In this document: positions 35,257 through 46,200 of the stretch, in pieces
Layout of the letters: each line of letters starts with the position of its first letter
Position numbering within the stretch: the stretch's first letter is position 1
Source: Solitalea longa
Lineage (GTDB): Bacteria > Bacteroidota > Bacteroidia > Sphingobacteriales > Sphingobacteriaceae
Length of the DNA: 64,000 nt
Reading direction: 5' to 3'
NCBI RefSeq assembly: GCF_002920915.1
Contig: NZ_PQVF01000006.1
Span: 281,500 to 345,499 of the forward strand
Position numbers and translations under genes: made by a program
Notes under the pieces: generated by a model
Seen by the model: only the letters and a program-made list of their open reading frames with translations
Databases searched by the model: none
Told to the model about the DNA's origin: nothing

Positions 35257-38200
35257 ATGCATAATTTTTACAGGTTCCTTTTTTTTGCCTTTTTTCTTTT
35301 CCTCTCAACCAGCTCGTTAGCTCAAACAATTACTATTGGAGCCGTTGATCCTGGACCTTATGGGAATGGATCGAGCATTTCGGTGCCTATTACAGTTAGT
35401 GGTTGCTTTCAAATTGGAAATAAATTTGAACTTTATTTATCGGATGCGAGTGGGAGCTTTACGAATGAAAAGTTAATTGGATCCTATAATGGGTTTTACA
35501 CAACCTTCGTGAATGGTTTTATTCCTAATGGACAACCTGCCGGGATAAATTATAAGCTTAGAGTTAAGTCAACGTTGCCGCCTGTGGTAACTAGTTCTGA
35601 ATCGTCTGTATTTAAAGTAATTATAAATCCTGGTGTTGATGCGAAAATAATATCCGATAGTCCCATAAAGCCTAGTCTGCCTGATGTATTTGGGTTTTGT
35701 GAAGGCTATGATGGAGCTATTGTCAATTTTGACAATGCATCCACTTCAGAAGCAAATGTTACACTTCGGTTTACCAACGAGTTGAACAATTCGACTCATA
35801 ATGTTAGTTTCATTACATCCTCTGTTGTTTTTGAACCCGAGTTAGCTCACTATACCATTTTTGTTAGAGCTGAAAAAAATGGAGTTATTGGATCGAAATC
35901 TTACTTTTTGATTAACAATAAAAATAAAACTCCATTCACCACTTTAGGGGATAATACAGTATGTCTTTCTCCCGATGATAATTCTGGTGTATTGCAGTTT
36001 GCGGTGGATTATACTTCGATCAATGGAATTCAAAATAACTTTCCAGGCAATATTTATAATCTTAAATGGGGGGACAATGGTTCTGTTACCGAGAGCTATA
36101 CTTTTTGCGATATTAAAAGCAAAAGCGGGTTTGTAACTCACAAATATTTGAATTCTTCTTGTGGAAATAGCGCTGGTGGTGATTTAAATGTTTTCGGAAT
36201 TGAAATCAAGGTTCAAAATCCTTTTTGCGGAGATGTAGGAACCGCAGTTAGGACTACAGCAAAAGTTTTATTAATGCCTAAAAATGATTTCGATAATCCT
36301 GGAGTTGGTTGTCAAAACGCTTTAATATCTTTTAGAAATACATCTTATCTAGGGGAAAAAGCAAACTCAGGAACGCTTGGGTGTACTTTGAATACTCTAA
36401 AATATGATTGGTATGTGAATAATGTCAGAATAGCTGCGGATAAAAGTGTTATGGATGTATTTTCATATACTTTTACTACTGTAGGTACTCATAAAGTAAA
36501 ATTGGTTTCTAAAGGACCTGTGGATTGTCCTGCTGCGCCAATTGAGAAAGATATCTGTATCGAACCAGCTCCCGTTCCCGACTTTACTATCAAAACATCC
36601 GGTTGTGCTCCTTTAGGGTTAAATGTTGAGAATAAGACCAACCCAAGCCCTTGTCGAGAGAATACTTATGCATGGAGAGTTTTGGATAAGACAGGTTCAT
36701 TTCAGATAACATCTGGAGTAACGATTAATGACGCTAAAGCCAAAAAGCCTTCAATTAGTGTTAGTATACCAGGTGAATATCAGTTAGAACTAAAGGTTAC
36801 AAATTCATGCGGAAATTTTATTAAACAGGTTCCTTTTATAGTTCTTGACATTGTAAACGTCACTTTACCAATCACTAAAAGCTATTGTGAGAATGTACCT
36901 AAAACAATTGATTTTGGCACAGATGCTAATCACAAGCCAATTTACCAATCGGGGTTTTCTGCTACTCAATCTTATAAATGGGTAGTTACCGGAGGGAATT
37001 TCAGCTTTGAAAATTCAACTAACGATCAAAGTCAATATCCGATTATTAAATTCCTTGAGAATAAGAATTATTTGGTTAAGGTCACTTATACAAACGATTG
37101 TGGTTCACGTGATGCAACACAAGTAATTAGAATTTATGAGCCGGTAACCGTAAATGCAGGGCCTGATCAAGGTGTTTGTGTAGGCACGGCTGTTCAACTA
37201 AATGGTATTGTAGGAGGTCCTCAAAAAAGTATTACATGGACAGGAGGAACAGGAACTTTTTCTCCAGGCAGAAATGCTGCCAACCCTACTTACACTCCGG
37301 CTGTTTCTGAAACGGGTACAATTGTAATATTAACGCTTGTCGTTGAAAATTTAAATCCAAGCCCATGTGGAAATATTACTGACCCGATATCGATAACCAT
37401 TTCTCCTCAAAATACAATAACAAGCGCTGCTTCAAAATCAATCTGTACCGAAACAAGGGTTGCATATAATCCAACGGCAAGTGTTTCAGGCAGCACCTTT
37501 GACTGGACAGCGGTGGTAGAGTCAGGCTCTGTTACGGGTGTTGCGCTATCAGGTAGTGGGCCGATAAATGATCTGTTAATAAATTCAAGTGCAACTGTTA
37601 ATGCAATAGTTAAATATACCATCACTCCTAAGACTGCCACCTGTACCGGTGTTCCCTTCGATGTGCGGATAACAGTTATGCCTAAGCCTGCGGTAACCGC
37701 AACTCCTACTAATGCTACAATTTGCAGTGGTGAGAATACAGTGATTAACTTAAGTAGTAATCTTGCAAATACAAGTTATACCTGGACGGCGACATCATCC
37801 GGTACAGTTACAGGTTTTTCGGCTCAAAGTTCTGGTGTCAGTACATTCGCTCCCCAAATGCTTACAAATACAGGAACCGTGCCCGGTACGGTAACTTATG
37901 TAATAACGCCATTGGGTATAAGCCCTTTAAATTGTGGGGGGGCTTCTCAAACTGTTATTATAACAGTGAATCCTAAGCCAAGTGTTGCTAATGCAGGTTC
38001 TGATCAGGTGTTGTGTAGTGATGCTACTACAACTACATTAACCGCTAATAACCCTAGTGTTGGTTCTGGTACATGGACAATGGTTTCAGGTACAGGCGCT
38101 AACATTGTATCACCAAATGCAAATAACACCTTAATTAATAATTTAAGTCCCGGTGAATATATATTTAGATGGACCATTTCATCTCCATCCTGCTCTTCAA

Positions 38201-41200
38201 CTTCTGATGATGTAATGGTTACGGTTCGTCCTGTAATTACAACCGCTAATGCAGGAATAGATGATAAAGTGTGTGATAACAGCGTCTCTCAAAACAATAC
38301 TTATACTCTAAAGGGGAATGCTCCTCAGGTCTTTGAAACCGGTAAATGGACAATTATAACACAGCCGGTTTCATCAAATGCTTCATTTAATGATGATACT
38401 AAATTCAATGCTGCCATATCTGGCTTAATCCCTGGTGACTACAAGCTTCAATGGGAAATAAAGAACGATGTTTCGGGATGTGCTTCCTCCAAAGATGAGG
38501 TGTTAATTAAAGTTTTTGCACAGCCTGTTGCCGGTACTGTTTCCGGTGCTAGCCAAATTTGTAAAGGCAGTGATGTTACTTTGACCTTGTCGGGCGAGGT
38601 TGGCAAAATAATGAGATGGGAAAGTTCGATCGATAACTTTAATACAAAAACAGATATAAATAATACGGTTGGAAGTTTAACTGTTCCCGCATTAACTCTA
38701 ACCACTAAATATCGTGCAGTAGTGGCATCAATGGGGGGAGGTGATGGTTGTAGTACGGTAGTTATGTCCTCACCTTTTACAGTTAAAGTTGATGAACCAA
38801 CTGTTGGTGGCTTACTTAGTGGTGATAATATTGTTTGTGCTAATCTGGGATCGGGAACAATTAACCTGACAGGCCATATAGGTGAAGTAGTTCGTTGGGA
38901 GTTCTCAACTAATAATGGAGTTAATTGGAGTACTGTGTCTTCAAATACTACAACAGCCTTAAGTTATTCAGGGTTAACTAACACAACTCAATATCGGGCC
39001 GTTGTAAAAAATGGAACTTGTAATGAGGCATTATCTTCCCTTGCTACCATATCGGTTCAACCCGGGATCACTGTCGCGAATGCGGGGGCAGACGTTATCC
39101 TTTGTAATGCTACTGAGTATACCTTAAAAGGCAATACGGTAACAAGCGGTTCCGGAAAATGGACAGAAAAAAATGGGAAGTCAATAACTTTTGATGATGT
39201 AACAAAGCCGAATGCAAAAGTGAGTGGCCTGTTACCGAATGAAGCTTATACATTTGTTTGGACAATCACCGGCGGTTCTTCTTGCCCTGCTTCGATTGAT
39301 GAAATGATATTGACTAATCGTCCTGCAATAACAGTAGCTAATGCCGGTAATGATGGTAAATTATGTGATCAAACGGTATCCAACAATAAATACACCTTGC
39401 AGGGGAATGCAATTCGATCTTTTGAAACCGGTAAATGGACCGTTTTTGATCAGCCTGTGGGTTCTAATGCTGTGTTTTCTGATGATTCAAAGTATAATAC
39501 AACCGTTGCTGGGTTGATTCCGGGAAATTATATTTTCAGATGGGCCATTATTAACGATGCCACGGAAAATAAATGCGTGACTCAATTTGATGAAGTTACT
39601 GTGCGTGTTTTTGCACAGCCTGTTGCAGGAATTTTAACCAGTCCGGACCGCAATGTTTGTATTTCGGGAAATGCTGGAGATATTACATTATCAGGTCGAG
39701 TAGGGAAGGTTAAAGCTTGGATGCAGTCACCTGATGGAGTAACATGGGCCGTGATTCCCGGAGAAACAATTGATACCTATTCTTACACAAATCTTAATGC
39801 TACTACTTATTACAAAGTTATAGTTGAAAGTGAAGGAGCCATGGAGGGCTGTAATTTTACGGTAGAAACTCAAAGTATCAAAATTACAGTTGATCCGGCT
39901 ACTGTTGCAGGTACAGCATCTGGGGCAAAAATCATTTGTGCCGGAACTAATTCCGATCAGGTAGTGTTAACAGGGCATACCGGTAAGGTAATTAAATGGG
40001 AAGCATCTCCCAATGGAACAGATCAATGGACAACTGTATCGAGCCAGAATTCTACAACCTATACATATAATAATTTAACTTCAACAACCTATTTCAGAGC
40101 ACAAGTTCAAAGCGGCACATGTGAAATACTTGAAACCAATACCGTAAAAATTACGGTCGATCAGGCTGCTACAGATCCCAATGCGGGACCTGATCAACGG
40201 TTATGTAATGCTTCGGAAACTACTTTATCAGCTAATGTATCAACGGTAGGGGTTGGAAAATGGACGCAGTCAGGAGCAACAAGAGCTGTATTTGAAAATG
40301 AGGCTAACCCTTTTACAAAAGTTTCCGGATTGCTGCCCGGAGAAACGTATCAATTTAAATGGACAATAAGCAATGGAACTTGTCCTGAAAAAGAGGATGT
40401 TGTTATGGTCGAAAACCTGGCGCCATTGATCAATATTATTAATACGACTTACCCCACAATTTGTGCAGGACAAGTGGCTGAATTGCAGGGAGATTTGCCG
40501 ACCGGTGGAAACAATGCCTATGTTTATAAATGGCAGGCTAGTTTAGATGGAATGCTCTGGACTGATATAACTGCTGAAACTGGCGTTGATTTATCCAAAG
40601 TAATTACCGCCACGACCTATTTTCGCAGAATTGTTAATTCGGGAGCCTGCTCATCTATAAGTAATTTAGTGCAGATAAATGTTCAGCCGGGAATCGCTAA
40701 TAATTCAATTTCCGGAAGCCAGATAATTTGTACGGATGACATCCCTTTCAAATTTGTTGGACAAGATGCAGCCGGTGGCGATGGTAACATTGATTACCAA
40801 TGGTCGGAAAGTACGGGTTCAGGATGGGTTGATATTGTAGGCGCAAAGAGTCGTGATTACCAGGCTCCTGCTCTAACCCAAACAACTAGTTACAGGCGTT
40901 CTGTTGCATCTGGATTTTGTGCCGGACCTCAGTCTAATATGAGTAATGAAATTACAGTTACCGTTAATCCTGATGCAAAAGCCGATTTTACAGTTGCAAA
41001 AGCTTTGGGTTGTATTCCTTTTGTTATCGACGCAACTAATTTAAAAGTTATCGAATATCCCGATCGTAACAGCTCTTATGAGTGGTTTGCCGATGGGGTG
41101 AGTATTGGTATTGGACCTGTTTTTCCAGGTTATACCATTAATTCAAATGGTATAACGGTTGTTATAAAATTAGTGGTTGGTAGTAAATTTGGATGTAAGA

Positions 41201-44109
41201 GCAGTGAGAAATCAGTTGAGTTTAAAACGGTAAAAACACCGGTAGCTAAGTTCACCAAATCAACTGATGGGGGATGTGGTCCATTAACGGTTTCATTTGT
41301 AAACGAAACGGATCCATTGTCGGGTGTAAAATACATATGGGATTTTGGGAACGGTGAAACCTCCACCAGTGAACAACCAATCCCGGTAGTGTTTAAGCCT
41401 AATCCAACACATGCCGATACGGTTTATACCATTAAATTAAAAGTATTCACTGATTGTGAGGTTATTGAATATACAGATTATGTAAAAGTAAGGGCAGTTC
41501 CGCGTTCAGTCTTTTCTCCTGATAAAACTGTGGGCTGCGCTCCATTTGAGGTCACCAGTAGCAATACTTCAAAAGGAAGTTCAATAACCTATTACTGGGA
41601 TTTCGGCGATGGTGTTACTGAAGTGACCAGTGATTTGAATCCTGTTAAACATACCTATGATGTAACTAAAACCACGGTCTTTACAATGAAGATGCGTGCG
41701 GTTAATGAATGTGGAGAAGAAGAAACCGCTCATGAGATCACCGTTTACCCAAATACGGTTACTGCTGAATTAGTCGTAAACGGGCCAGAGAAGGATGGTT
41801 GTGCTCCACATATCGTTAAGTTTTCTAACAACTCCAAAGGAGCCAATAAATTTTCATGGGATTTTGGCGATGGTTCCAAAATAGAAACAACCTCTAGTCC
41901 GGAATTGATAACTCATGAATTTACACGTCCGGGCACCTATGATGTGACGCTATATGCCACAAATGGTTGTTCTGATCGTATCACAGTTGAGCGCATTGTA
42001 GTATATCCTAAGCCAGAGACCTTATTTGGATTTGTTAAATCCAATTACTGTGTGAGCGATTTTGCAGAAATGGTGAATAACTCAACTGGAGCAACGTCTT
42101 TTAAATGGGATTTTGGCGATGGTAAAACCTCAAATGAAGCCGCGCCAAAACATAAATATGCTCAACCGGGTAAGTATACGGTTACGTTGACGGCCTATAT
42201 GGCGCACCCATCTGGAGATGTTTGCGAAGGAGTGTTGACACAGGAATTGGAAATTTTTCCTTTACCTAAAGCTAATTTTAATCACAATGGAGCAGCGCTA
42301 AATTGTGCACCTTTTAATATGGTGGTGAGTACAACACCTGCCAATGCCGATAGTTTTACCTGGGATTTTGGCGATCCTGACTCTCCCGATAATGTGGCCA
42401 ATGGAGCAGCTATAGCACAACATACTTTTACCAAGCCCGGAGTTTATACGGTCATGCTTACAGCTTATACGTTTGCGGGGTGTAAAGAAACTTCTACTCA
42501 AATTGTAACGGTGTCTGAAACCCCGGAAGCCGATTTTACTCCGGAAGCATCCTTTATTTGTGGCACATCAGCACGTTTAACCTTTACAAATACCACTAAA
42601 TATAGTGGTAGCGGCTCAATTTCTTATAAATGGTTTATTAACGATGTTTTAATTAGCACCGGTAAAAATTTAACTAATACGTTTAATACTCCTTCTGGTG
42701 GTGTAAAACCTTATATCTTCAAAGTTAGAATGGAGGCTTCTTCTCCGTTGGGCTGTGTCGGTAAGGTTACACATGATATCCAGTTTAATCCATTTCCACA
42801 GGCTTCTTTCAAGGAAAATGCATTATTAGGCTGCGCTCCGTTCAATCCGTTTATCGAAAATACCTCATTATATGCTGATAGCTTTGAATGGTATGTGAAT
42901 GATGTGTTGGTAAGTACCGAGAGGAATCCTACAAATATTGTTGTAAAGGATCCTGAGTCAGAGATAACCGTAAAAATGATTGCAAAGAATCAGTGGGACT
43001 GTCTGCCATCTGAAATTACCAGGAAGTTTAAAACCCGGCCCATGCCTACGGTTGGCTTTATTATGGATGAAAGCGTAAGCTGTAATGGGATGTTAAAGGT
43101 TAATTTCAGTAACCAATCGAGTGGGGCATCAGGTTATAGCTGGGATTTTGGTGATGGAAGTGCCGTTTCGACGGTAAAAGACCCTGTTCACGTATTTGTT
43201 AAAGCCGGAATTTATGAAGTTAAGTTATCAGCCGATAACGGATTTTGTACAGCAACATCAGTTCAATATGTAAAAGTTGTCGATAAACCAAAGGCCGCCT
43301 TTATTGCCGATAATCGCGCATCATGTGTTTCGGCTACGGTAACCTTTGCAAATCAGTCGATTAATGCGACTAAGTTTATTTGGGATTTTGGGGATGGTAG
43401 TTTCTCGGGGGAGAAAAATCCGAAACATACGTATACTTCTAATAAATCGGCCTATAATGTAAAACTAACAGCTATTGGCGAATTTGGCTGTCAGGATGAG
43501 TTTACGGAAATTGCCTATATAAATGTTTATCCGGCTCCCAAAGCCGACTTTGAGGTGAAGCCTGATGAAGTGATTAAGATTCCTGATTATACTTTTGACT
43601 TCGCAGATAAGAGTGAAGGGGAAGGTCTAACCTATCAATGGGCGTTTGGTGATGGCAAATCCTCAATAGAGAAAGATCCGAAGCATACCTACACCGAAGT
43701 AGGAACGTACAGCGTACGACTAATTGTGAAATCTTCAGTGGGGTGTCTAGATACTATGGTTCGCAATGTGACCATTGAAGGAGTACCTGGAACGCTGTAT
43801 GTGCCTAATGCTTTCCAACCGGGCAGTATCAGAAATGAATTGCGATCTTTTATGCCTAAAGGAGTTGGTTTAAAAGAATACAGGTTAAGAATATTTAATA
43901 CCTGGGGTGAACTTATTTTTGAAACTACAAGGATTGAAGATGGGTGCCCGGCTGATGGCTGGGATGGATCGTTTAATGGTAAACAATTGCCTCAGGATGT
44001 TTATATATGGGATATTTCGGCCAAGTTTATTAATGGAACCGAGTGGGAAGGTATGCAGTATGAGAAGGGAGCCAAGAAAAGGACAGGTACAGTTCATTTA
44101 ATTCGATAG
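35257..44109 (+). CDS. giant PKD/Ig-like repeat protein with gliding-motility C-terminal domain
   Basis: A 2950-residue secreted protein. The start is set at the ATG at 35257, opening the signal peptide MHNFYRFLFFAFFLFLSTSS (cleaved after LAQ). The nearest upstream in-frame start is a TTG with 34 unlikely residues. The first 650 residues are divergent Ig-like. About 650-1900 hold six units starting [AP]NAGxD..[LV]C and alternating with VAGTxSG units. About 1920-2840 hold eight PKD domains with W-D-F-G-D-G-type turns (near bases 41340, 41598, 41860, 42107, 42362, 43142, 43382, 43640). The last 90 residues (TLYVPNAFQPGS to the end) are the CHU_C/gliding-motility C-terminal domain, a type B signal for type IX secretion. 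It is probably a cell-surface adhesin or filament. The PorP/SprF gene starts 3 bp downstream. Confidence 0.93.
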   Translation: MHNFYRFLFFAFFLFLSTSSLAQTITIGAVDPGPYGNGSSISVPITVSGCFQIGNKFELYLSDASGSFTNEKLIGSYNGFYTTFVNGFIPNGQPAGINYKLRVKSTLPPVVTSSESSVFKVIINPGVDAKIISDSPIKPSLPDVFGFCEGYDGAIVNFDNASTSEANVTLRFTNELNNSTHNVSFITSSVVFEPELAHYTIFVRAEKNGVIGSKSYFLINNKNKTPFTTLGDNTVCLSPDDNSGVLQFAVDYTSINGIQNNFPGNIYNLKWGDNGSVTESYTFCDIKSKSGFVTHKYLNSSCGNSAGGDLNVFGIEIKVQNPFCGDVGTAVRTTAKVLLMPKNDFDNPGVGCQNALISFRNTSYLGEKANSGTLGCTLNTLKYDWYVNNVRIAADKSVMDVFSYTFTTVGTHKVKLVSKGPVDCPAAPIEKDICIEPAPVPDFTIKTSGCAPLGLNVENKTNPSPCRENTYAWRVLDKTGSFQITSGVTINDAKAKKPSISVSIPGEYQLELKVTNSCGNFIKQVPFIVLDIVNVTLPITKSYCENVPKTIDFGTDANHKPIYQSGFSATQSYKWVVTGGNFSFENSTNDQSQYPIIKFLENKNYLVKVTYTNDCGSRDATQVIRIYEPVTVNAGPDQGVCVGTAVQLNGIVGGPQKSITWTGGTGTFSPGRNAANPTYTPAVSETGTIVILTLVVENLNPSPCGNITDPISITISPQNTITSAASKSICTETRVAYNPTASVSGSTFDWTAVVESGSVTGVALSGSGPINDLLINSSATVNAIVKYTITPKTATCTGVPFDVRITVMPKPAVTATPTNATICSGENTVINLSSNLANTSYTWTATSSGTVTGFSAQSSGVSTFAPQMLTNTGTVPGTVTYVITPLGISPLNCGGASQTVIITVNPKPSVANAGSDQVLCSDATTTTLTANNPSVGSGTWTMVSGTGANIVSPNANNTLINNLSPGEYIFRWTISSPSCSSTSDDVMVTVRPVITTANAGIDDKVCDNSVSQNNTYTLKGNAPQVFETGKWTIITQPVSSNASFNDDTKFNAAISGLIPGDYKLQWEIKNDVSGCASSKDEVLIKVFAQPVAGTVSGASQICKGSDVTLTLSGEVGKIMRWESSIDNFNTKTDINNTVGSLTVPALTLTTKYRAVVASMGGGDGCSTVVMSSPFTVKVDEPTVGGLLSGDNIVCANLGSGTINLTGHIGEVVRWEFSTNNGVNWSTVSSNTTTALSYSGLTNTTQYRAVVKNGTCNEALSSLATISVQPGITVANAGADVILCNATEYTLKGNTVTSGSGKWTEKNGKSITFDDVTKPNAKVSGLLPNEAYTFVWTITGGSSCPASIDEMILTNRPAITVANAGNDGKLCDQTVSNNKYTLQGNAIRSFETGKWTVFDQPVGSNAVFSDDSKYNTTVAGLIPGNYIFRWAIINDATENKCVTQFDEVTVRVFAQPVAGILTSPDRNVCISGNAGDITLSGRVGKVKAWMQSPDGVTWAVIPGETIDTYSYTNLNATTYYKVIVESEGAMEGCNFTVETQSIKITVDPATVAGTASGAKIICAGTNSDQVVLTGHTGKVIKWEASPNGTDQWTTVSSQNSTTYTYNNLTSTTYFRAQVQSGTCEILETNTVKITVDQAATDPNAGPDQRLCNASETTLSANVSTVGVGKWTQSGATRAVFENEANPFTKVSGLLPGETYQFKWTISNGTCPEKEDVVMVENLAPLINIINTTYPTICAGQVAELQGDLPTGGNNAYVYKWQASLDGMLWTDITAETGVDLSKVITATTYFRRIVNSGACSSISNLVQINVQPGIANNSISGSQIICTDDIPFKFVGQDAAGGDGNIDYQWSESTGSGWVDIVGAKSRDYQAPALTQTTSYRRSVASGFCAGPQSNMSNEITVTVNPDAKADFTVAKALGCIPFVIDATNLKVIEYPDRNSSYEWFADGVSIGIGPVFPGYTINSNGITVVIKLVVGSKFGCKSSEKSVEFKTVKTPVAKFTKSTDGGCGPLTVSFVNETDPLSGVKYIWDFGNGETSTSEQPIPVVFKPNPTHADTVYTIKLKVFTDCEVIEYTDYVKVRAVPRSVFSPDKTVGCAPFEVTSSNTSKGSSITYYWDFGDGVTEVTSDLNPVKHTYDVTKTTVFTMKMRAVNECGEEETAHEITVYPNTVTAELVVNGPEKDGCAPHIVKFSNNSKGANKFSWDFGDGSKIETTSSPELITHEFTRPGTYDVTLYATNGCSDRITVERIVVYPKPETLFGFVKSNYCVSDFAEMVNNSTGATSFKWDFGDGKTSNEAAPKHKYAQPGKYTVTLTAYMAHPSGDVCEGVLTQELEIFPLPKANFNHNGAALNCAPFNMVVSTTPANADSFTWDFGDPDSPDNVANGAAIAQHTFTKPGVYTVMLTAYTFAGCKETSTQIVTVSETPEADFTPEASFICGTSARLTFTNTTKYSGSGSISYKWFINDVLISTGKNLTNTFNTPSGGVKPYIFKVRMEASSPLGCVGKVTHDIQFNPFPQASFKENALLGCAPFNPFIENTSLYADSFEWYVNDVLVSTERNPTNIVVKDPESEITVKMIAKNQWDCLPSEITRKFKTRPMPTVGFIMDESVSCNGMLKVNFSNQSSGASGYSWDFGDGSAVSTVKDPVHVFVKAGIYEVKLSADNGFCTATSVQYVKVVDKPKAAFIADNRASCVSATVTFANQSINATKFIWDFGDGSFSGEKNPKHTYTSNKSAYNVKLTAIGEFGCQDEFTEIAYINVYPAPKADFEVKPDEVIKIPDYTFDFADKSEGEGLTYQWAFGDGKSSIEKDPKHTYTEVGTYSVRLIVKSSVGCLDTMVRNVTIEGVPGTLYVPNAFQPGSIRNELRSFMPKGVGLKEYRLRIFNTWGELIFETTRIEDGCPADGWDGSFNGKQLPQDVYIWDISAKFINGTEWEGMQYEKGAKKRTGTVHLIR
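37987..40176 (+). repeat. 363-codon super-repeats inside the PKD protein
   Basis: The NAG-D units recur in pairs with near-constant long spacing. Units at 37987, 39076 and 40177 are 1089 and 1101 bp apart, and those at 38245 and 39337 are 1092 bp apart. Within these blocks FETGKWT, GLIPG[DN]Y and VFAQPVAG recur at matching places. Two complete super-repeats and a third partial one are visible at the protein level, diverged in sequence. Confidence 0.8.
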
Positions 44110-44112
44110 CGT

Positions 44113-45126
44113 ATGAAATTAGGATATAAAATATTAGTTACCGTACTTTTAATCATACCCCAATGGTTACAAGCCCAGGATCATAACTATTCACAGTTTT
44201 TTAATTCGCCTATTTATCTTAATCCCTCATTAACCGGACAGTTTGAAGGTGATTTACGGTTTGGGTTGACATGCCGGAATCAGTGGAGTGCCTTAGCGGG
44301 AAGCCTGTCGTCATTTACTTTTTCTGCCGATTATAAGGTGCCCGACTTTGGCGGAGGAATCGGACTAATGGCTACCCGTTCGGTGGAAGGCTATGGATTA
44401 TTAACCAAGAATAATTTGGCGGCAACGTTTTCGTACAGCGTGGGTTCTGATGACCTGGTGTTTTCATTTGGGCTCCAAACAGGCGTAGCCAATAGAGCAA
44501 TCAACTGGAGTAAACTGGTTTTTGCTGATCAATTGGATGCTATTACAGGTATTTTGCCTGGCATAGCATCTGGTGCTACCCCCCCAGTAAATGAGAATAA
44601 ATTATATTTTGATATAGGCGCAGGTTCTAACCTGGTGTATAAAAACTTTATGATTGGAGCCAATTTGCAACATCTTAATAAACCTGATGAGTCATTAACA
44701 GGCGTTTCCTCTTCTAACTTGCCCATACGTTCAATAGTTCATGCAAGTTTTATTTTGCCATTGAATTCTTATTTTGATGACAGCCCAGAAATTATCCCCT
44801 CAGTGGTCTTTTATAAACAAACCAAGTTTCAGTCCATTAGCGCCGGCTTCCAATACAAACACAAAAATGTAAACGTAGGATTATGGTATAGAGGTAAAGG
44901 GTTTGATAACAGTGATGCGATGGTAATATCCGCCATTTTTGATTTGTTTCCAGGTCGAAACAAGGTACGTTTAGGTTTAAGTCATGATGCTACTTTGTCT
45001 AAAGTGAAATATGCCAATACTGCAGGAACAACCGAAGCTAGCTTTTTAATGGAAACAGATTTGCCAAATCATGATAATTCAAGACGGCGTTTTGATACCT
45101 CAAGGAATTGTTATGACTTTTATTAG
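44113..45126 (+). CDS. PorP/SprF family type IX secretion-associated membrane protein
   Basis: A 337-residue outer-membrane barrel of the PorP/SprF family. The signal peptide is MKLGYKILVTVLLIIPQWLQ, cleaved after AQ. HNYSQFFNSPIYLNPSLTGQ is the family opening, and RFGLTCRNQWSALAGSLSSF and FGGGIGLMAT follow. Such proteins attach or help secrete a specific CHU_C-tagged partner encoded next door, here the giant PKD protein 3 bp upstream. The C-terminus (SRRRFDTSRNCYDFY) is a little unusual but of family length. The core T9SS genes are not in this window. Confidence 0.93.
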   Translation: MKLGYKILVTVLLIIPQWLQAQDHNYSQFFNSPIYLNPSLTGQFEGDLRFGLTCRNQWSALAGSLSSFTFSADYKVPDFGGGIGLMATRSVEGYGLLTKNNLAATFSYSVGSDDLVFSFGLQTGVANRAINWSKLVFADQLDAITGILPGIASGATPPVNENKLYFDIGAGSNLVYKNFMIGANLQHLNKPDESLTGVSSSNLPIRSIVHASFILPLNSYFDDSPEIIPSVVFYKQTKFQSISAGFQYKHKNVNVGLWYRGKGFDNSDAMVISAIFDLFPGRNKVRLGLSHDATLSKVKYANTAGTTEASFLMETDLPNHDNSRRRFDTSRNCYDFY

Positions 45127-45207
45127 CATTAAATTACCGTATTTCTTTCAACTGCATTTTAACAACACTATTTGTAATAGCTAACCTATAATAGATCAAA
45201 GTTTATT

Positions 45208-46200
45208 ATGAAAAAACTGTCAATTATTATTCTATTCTTGTTTTTTTGCCAATACGCAAAATCTCAAGCCTTTTTAAACGTTAAGAAAGATTTTCTTTTA
45301 GAAAAACTTAAAAGAGCACAAGCAGATATAAGCATTGAGAAGTCGGAAGATGGGACTGAACTTGTTAGTGCAGATCTGAAAAAATCTCGTGTAATTTATG
45401 TTATCAAAAATAATATTTGTGTTGCATGCGGAATTTATCCAATGAGTATAGAAGCTGAAGAGCTATTACTAACATCTATAAATAAAAATGCAATGAAATT
45501 GGAGGATAATAAGTGGAGAGGTATCTCAGAAGTAGCTGTTATCGACATTTCGTATTCAAAAAAAGAAAACGGATATCCTTTTTACTATTTTGAATCAACA
45601 CCCCTCACTAAGCAAAATCCAGATTTTACTCGAGCTGTTTTGAAAACTGAATCAGGGGTTTTACTGGCTTATACCAATGCGGAGCATTCCATAACGTTGA
45701 AAGCTGAAGGGCTCGATATAAGAACAATTGGCGAAACCTTACTTATGATAGATAATAAAGGTTTCGATTGCAGTACTATAATGTATGAACTCGATAAAAG
45801 TATTCCGCAAAAATCTACTGATCCAGAGAAGAATTTGTTGCTTAATTATATGGGATGGGAATTATCATACATAGAAGATCAGTTTAAAACTAAGGTCAAA
45901 AGTTCCCACGAGTTTAAAACCATTAACAATAAAATCTATTTATTATGGAGTTATGACGTGCCCGACTTGAAAACTAATAACGACTTGGATAGTAATTCTA
46001 CTAAAATAATTAAGAATTATAATTTAAACTCAGTATGTTTTGGTCATTTGTTAAGATGTATCGTTCCTATTGGAAGTGCCTCTGAGGTCCTTCCAACTAC
46101 ACAATTCTTAGAGAGGATTGCAAAAACGGTTGAATTGCACGAGCATCCAATAGAGTTTCATGAATTACAAGATGCTATTAATGAGGGTAAGATTAAATAA
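45208..46200 (+). CDS. hypothetical exported protein
   Basis: A 330-residue protein with signal peptide MKKLSIIILFLFFCQYAKSQ and no domain I recognise. It shows lysine-rich alternating strands and helices (LEKLKRAQADISIEKSEDGT), a NNICVACGIYPMS segment with two cysteines, and a C-terminal TVELHEHPIEFHELQDAIN. No membrane segment follows the signal, so it is periplasmic or surface-exposed. It lies 81 bp after the PorP/SprF gene, so it may or may not be linked to the T9SS pair. Confidence 0.65.
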   Translation: MKKLSIIILFLFFCQYAKSQAFLNVKKDFLLEKLKRAQADISIEKSEDGTELVSADLKKSRVIYVIKNNICVACGIYPMSIEAEELLLTSINKNAMKLEDNKWRGISEVAVIDISYSKKENGYPFYYFESTPLTKQNPDFTRAVLKTESGVLLAYTNAEHSITLKAEGLDIRTIGETLLMIDNKGFDCSTIMYELDKSIPQKSTDPEKNLLLNYMGWELSYIEDQFKTKVKSSHEFKTINNKIYLLWSYDVPDLKTNNDLDSNSTKIIKNYNLNSVCFGHLLRCIVPIGSASEVLPTTQFLERIAKTVELHEHPIEFHELQDAINEGKIK

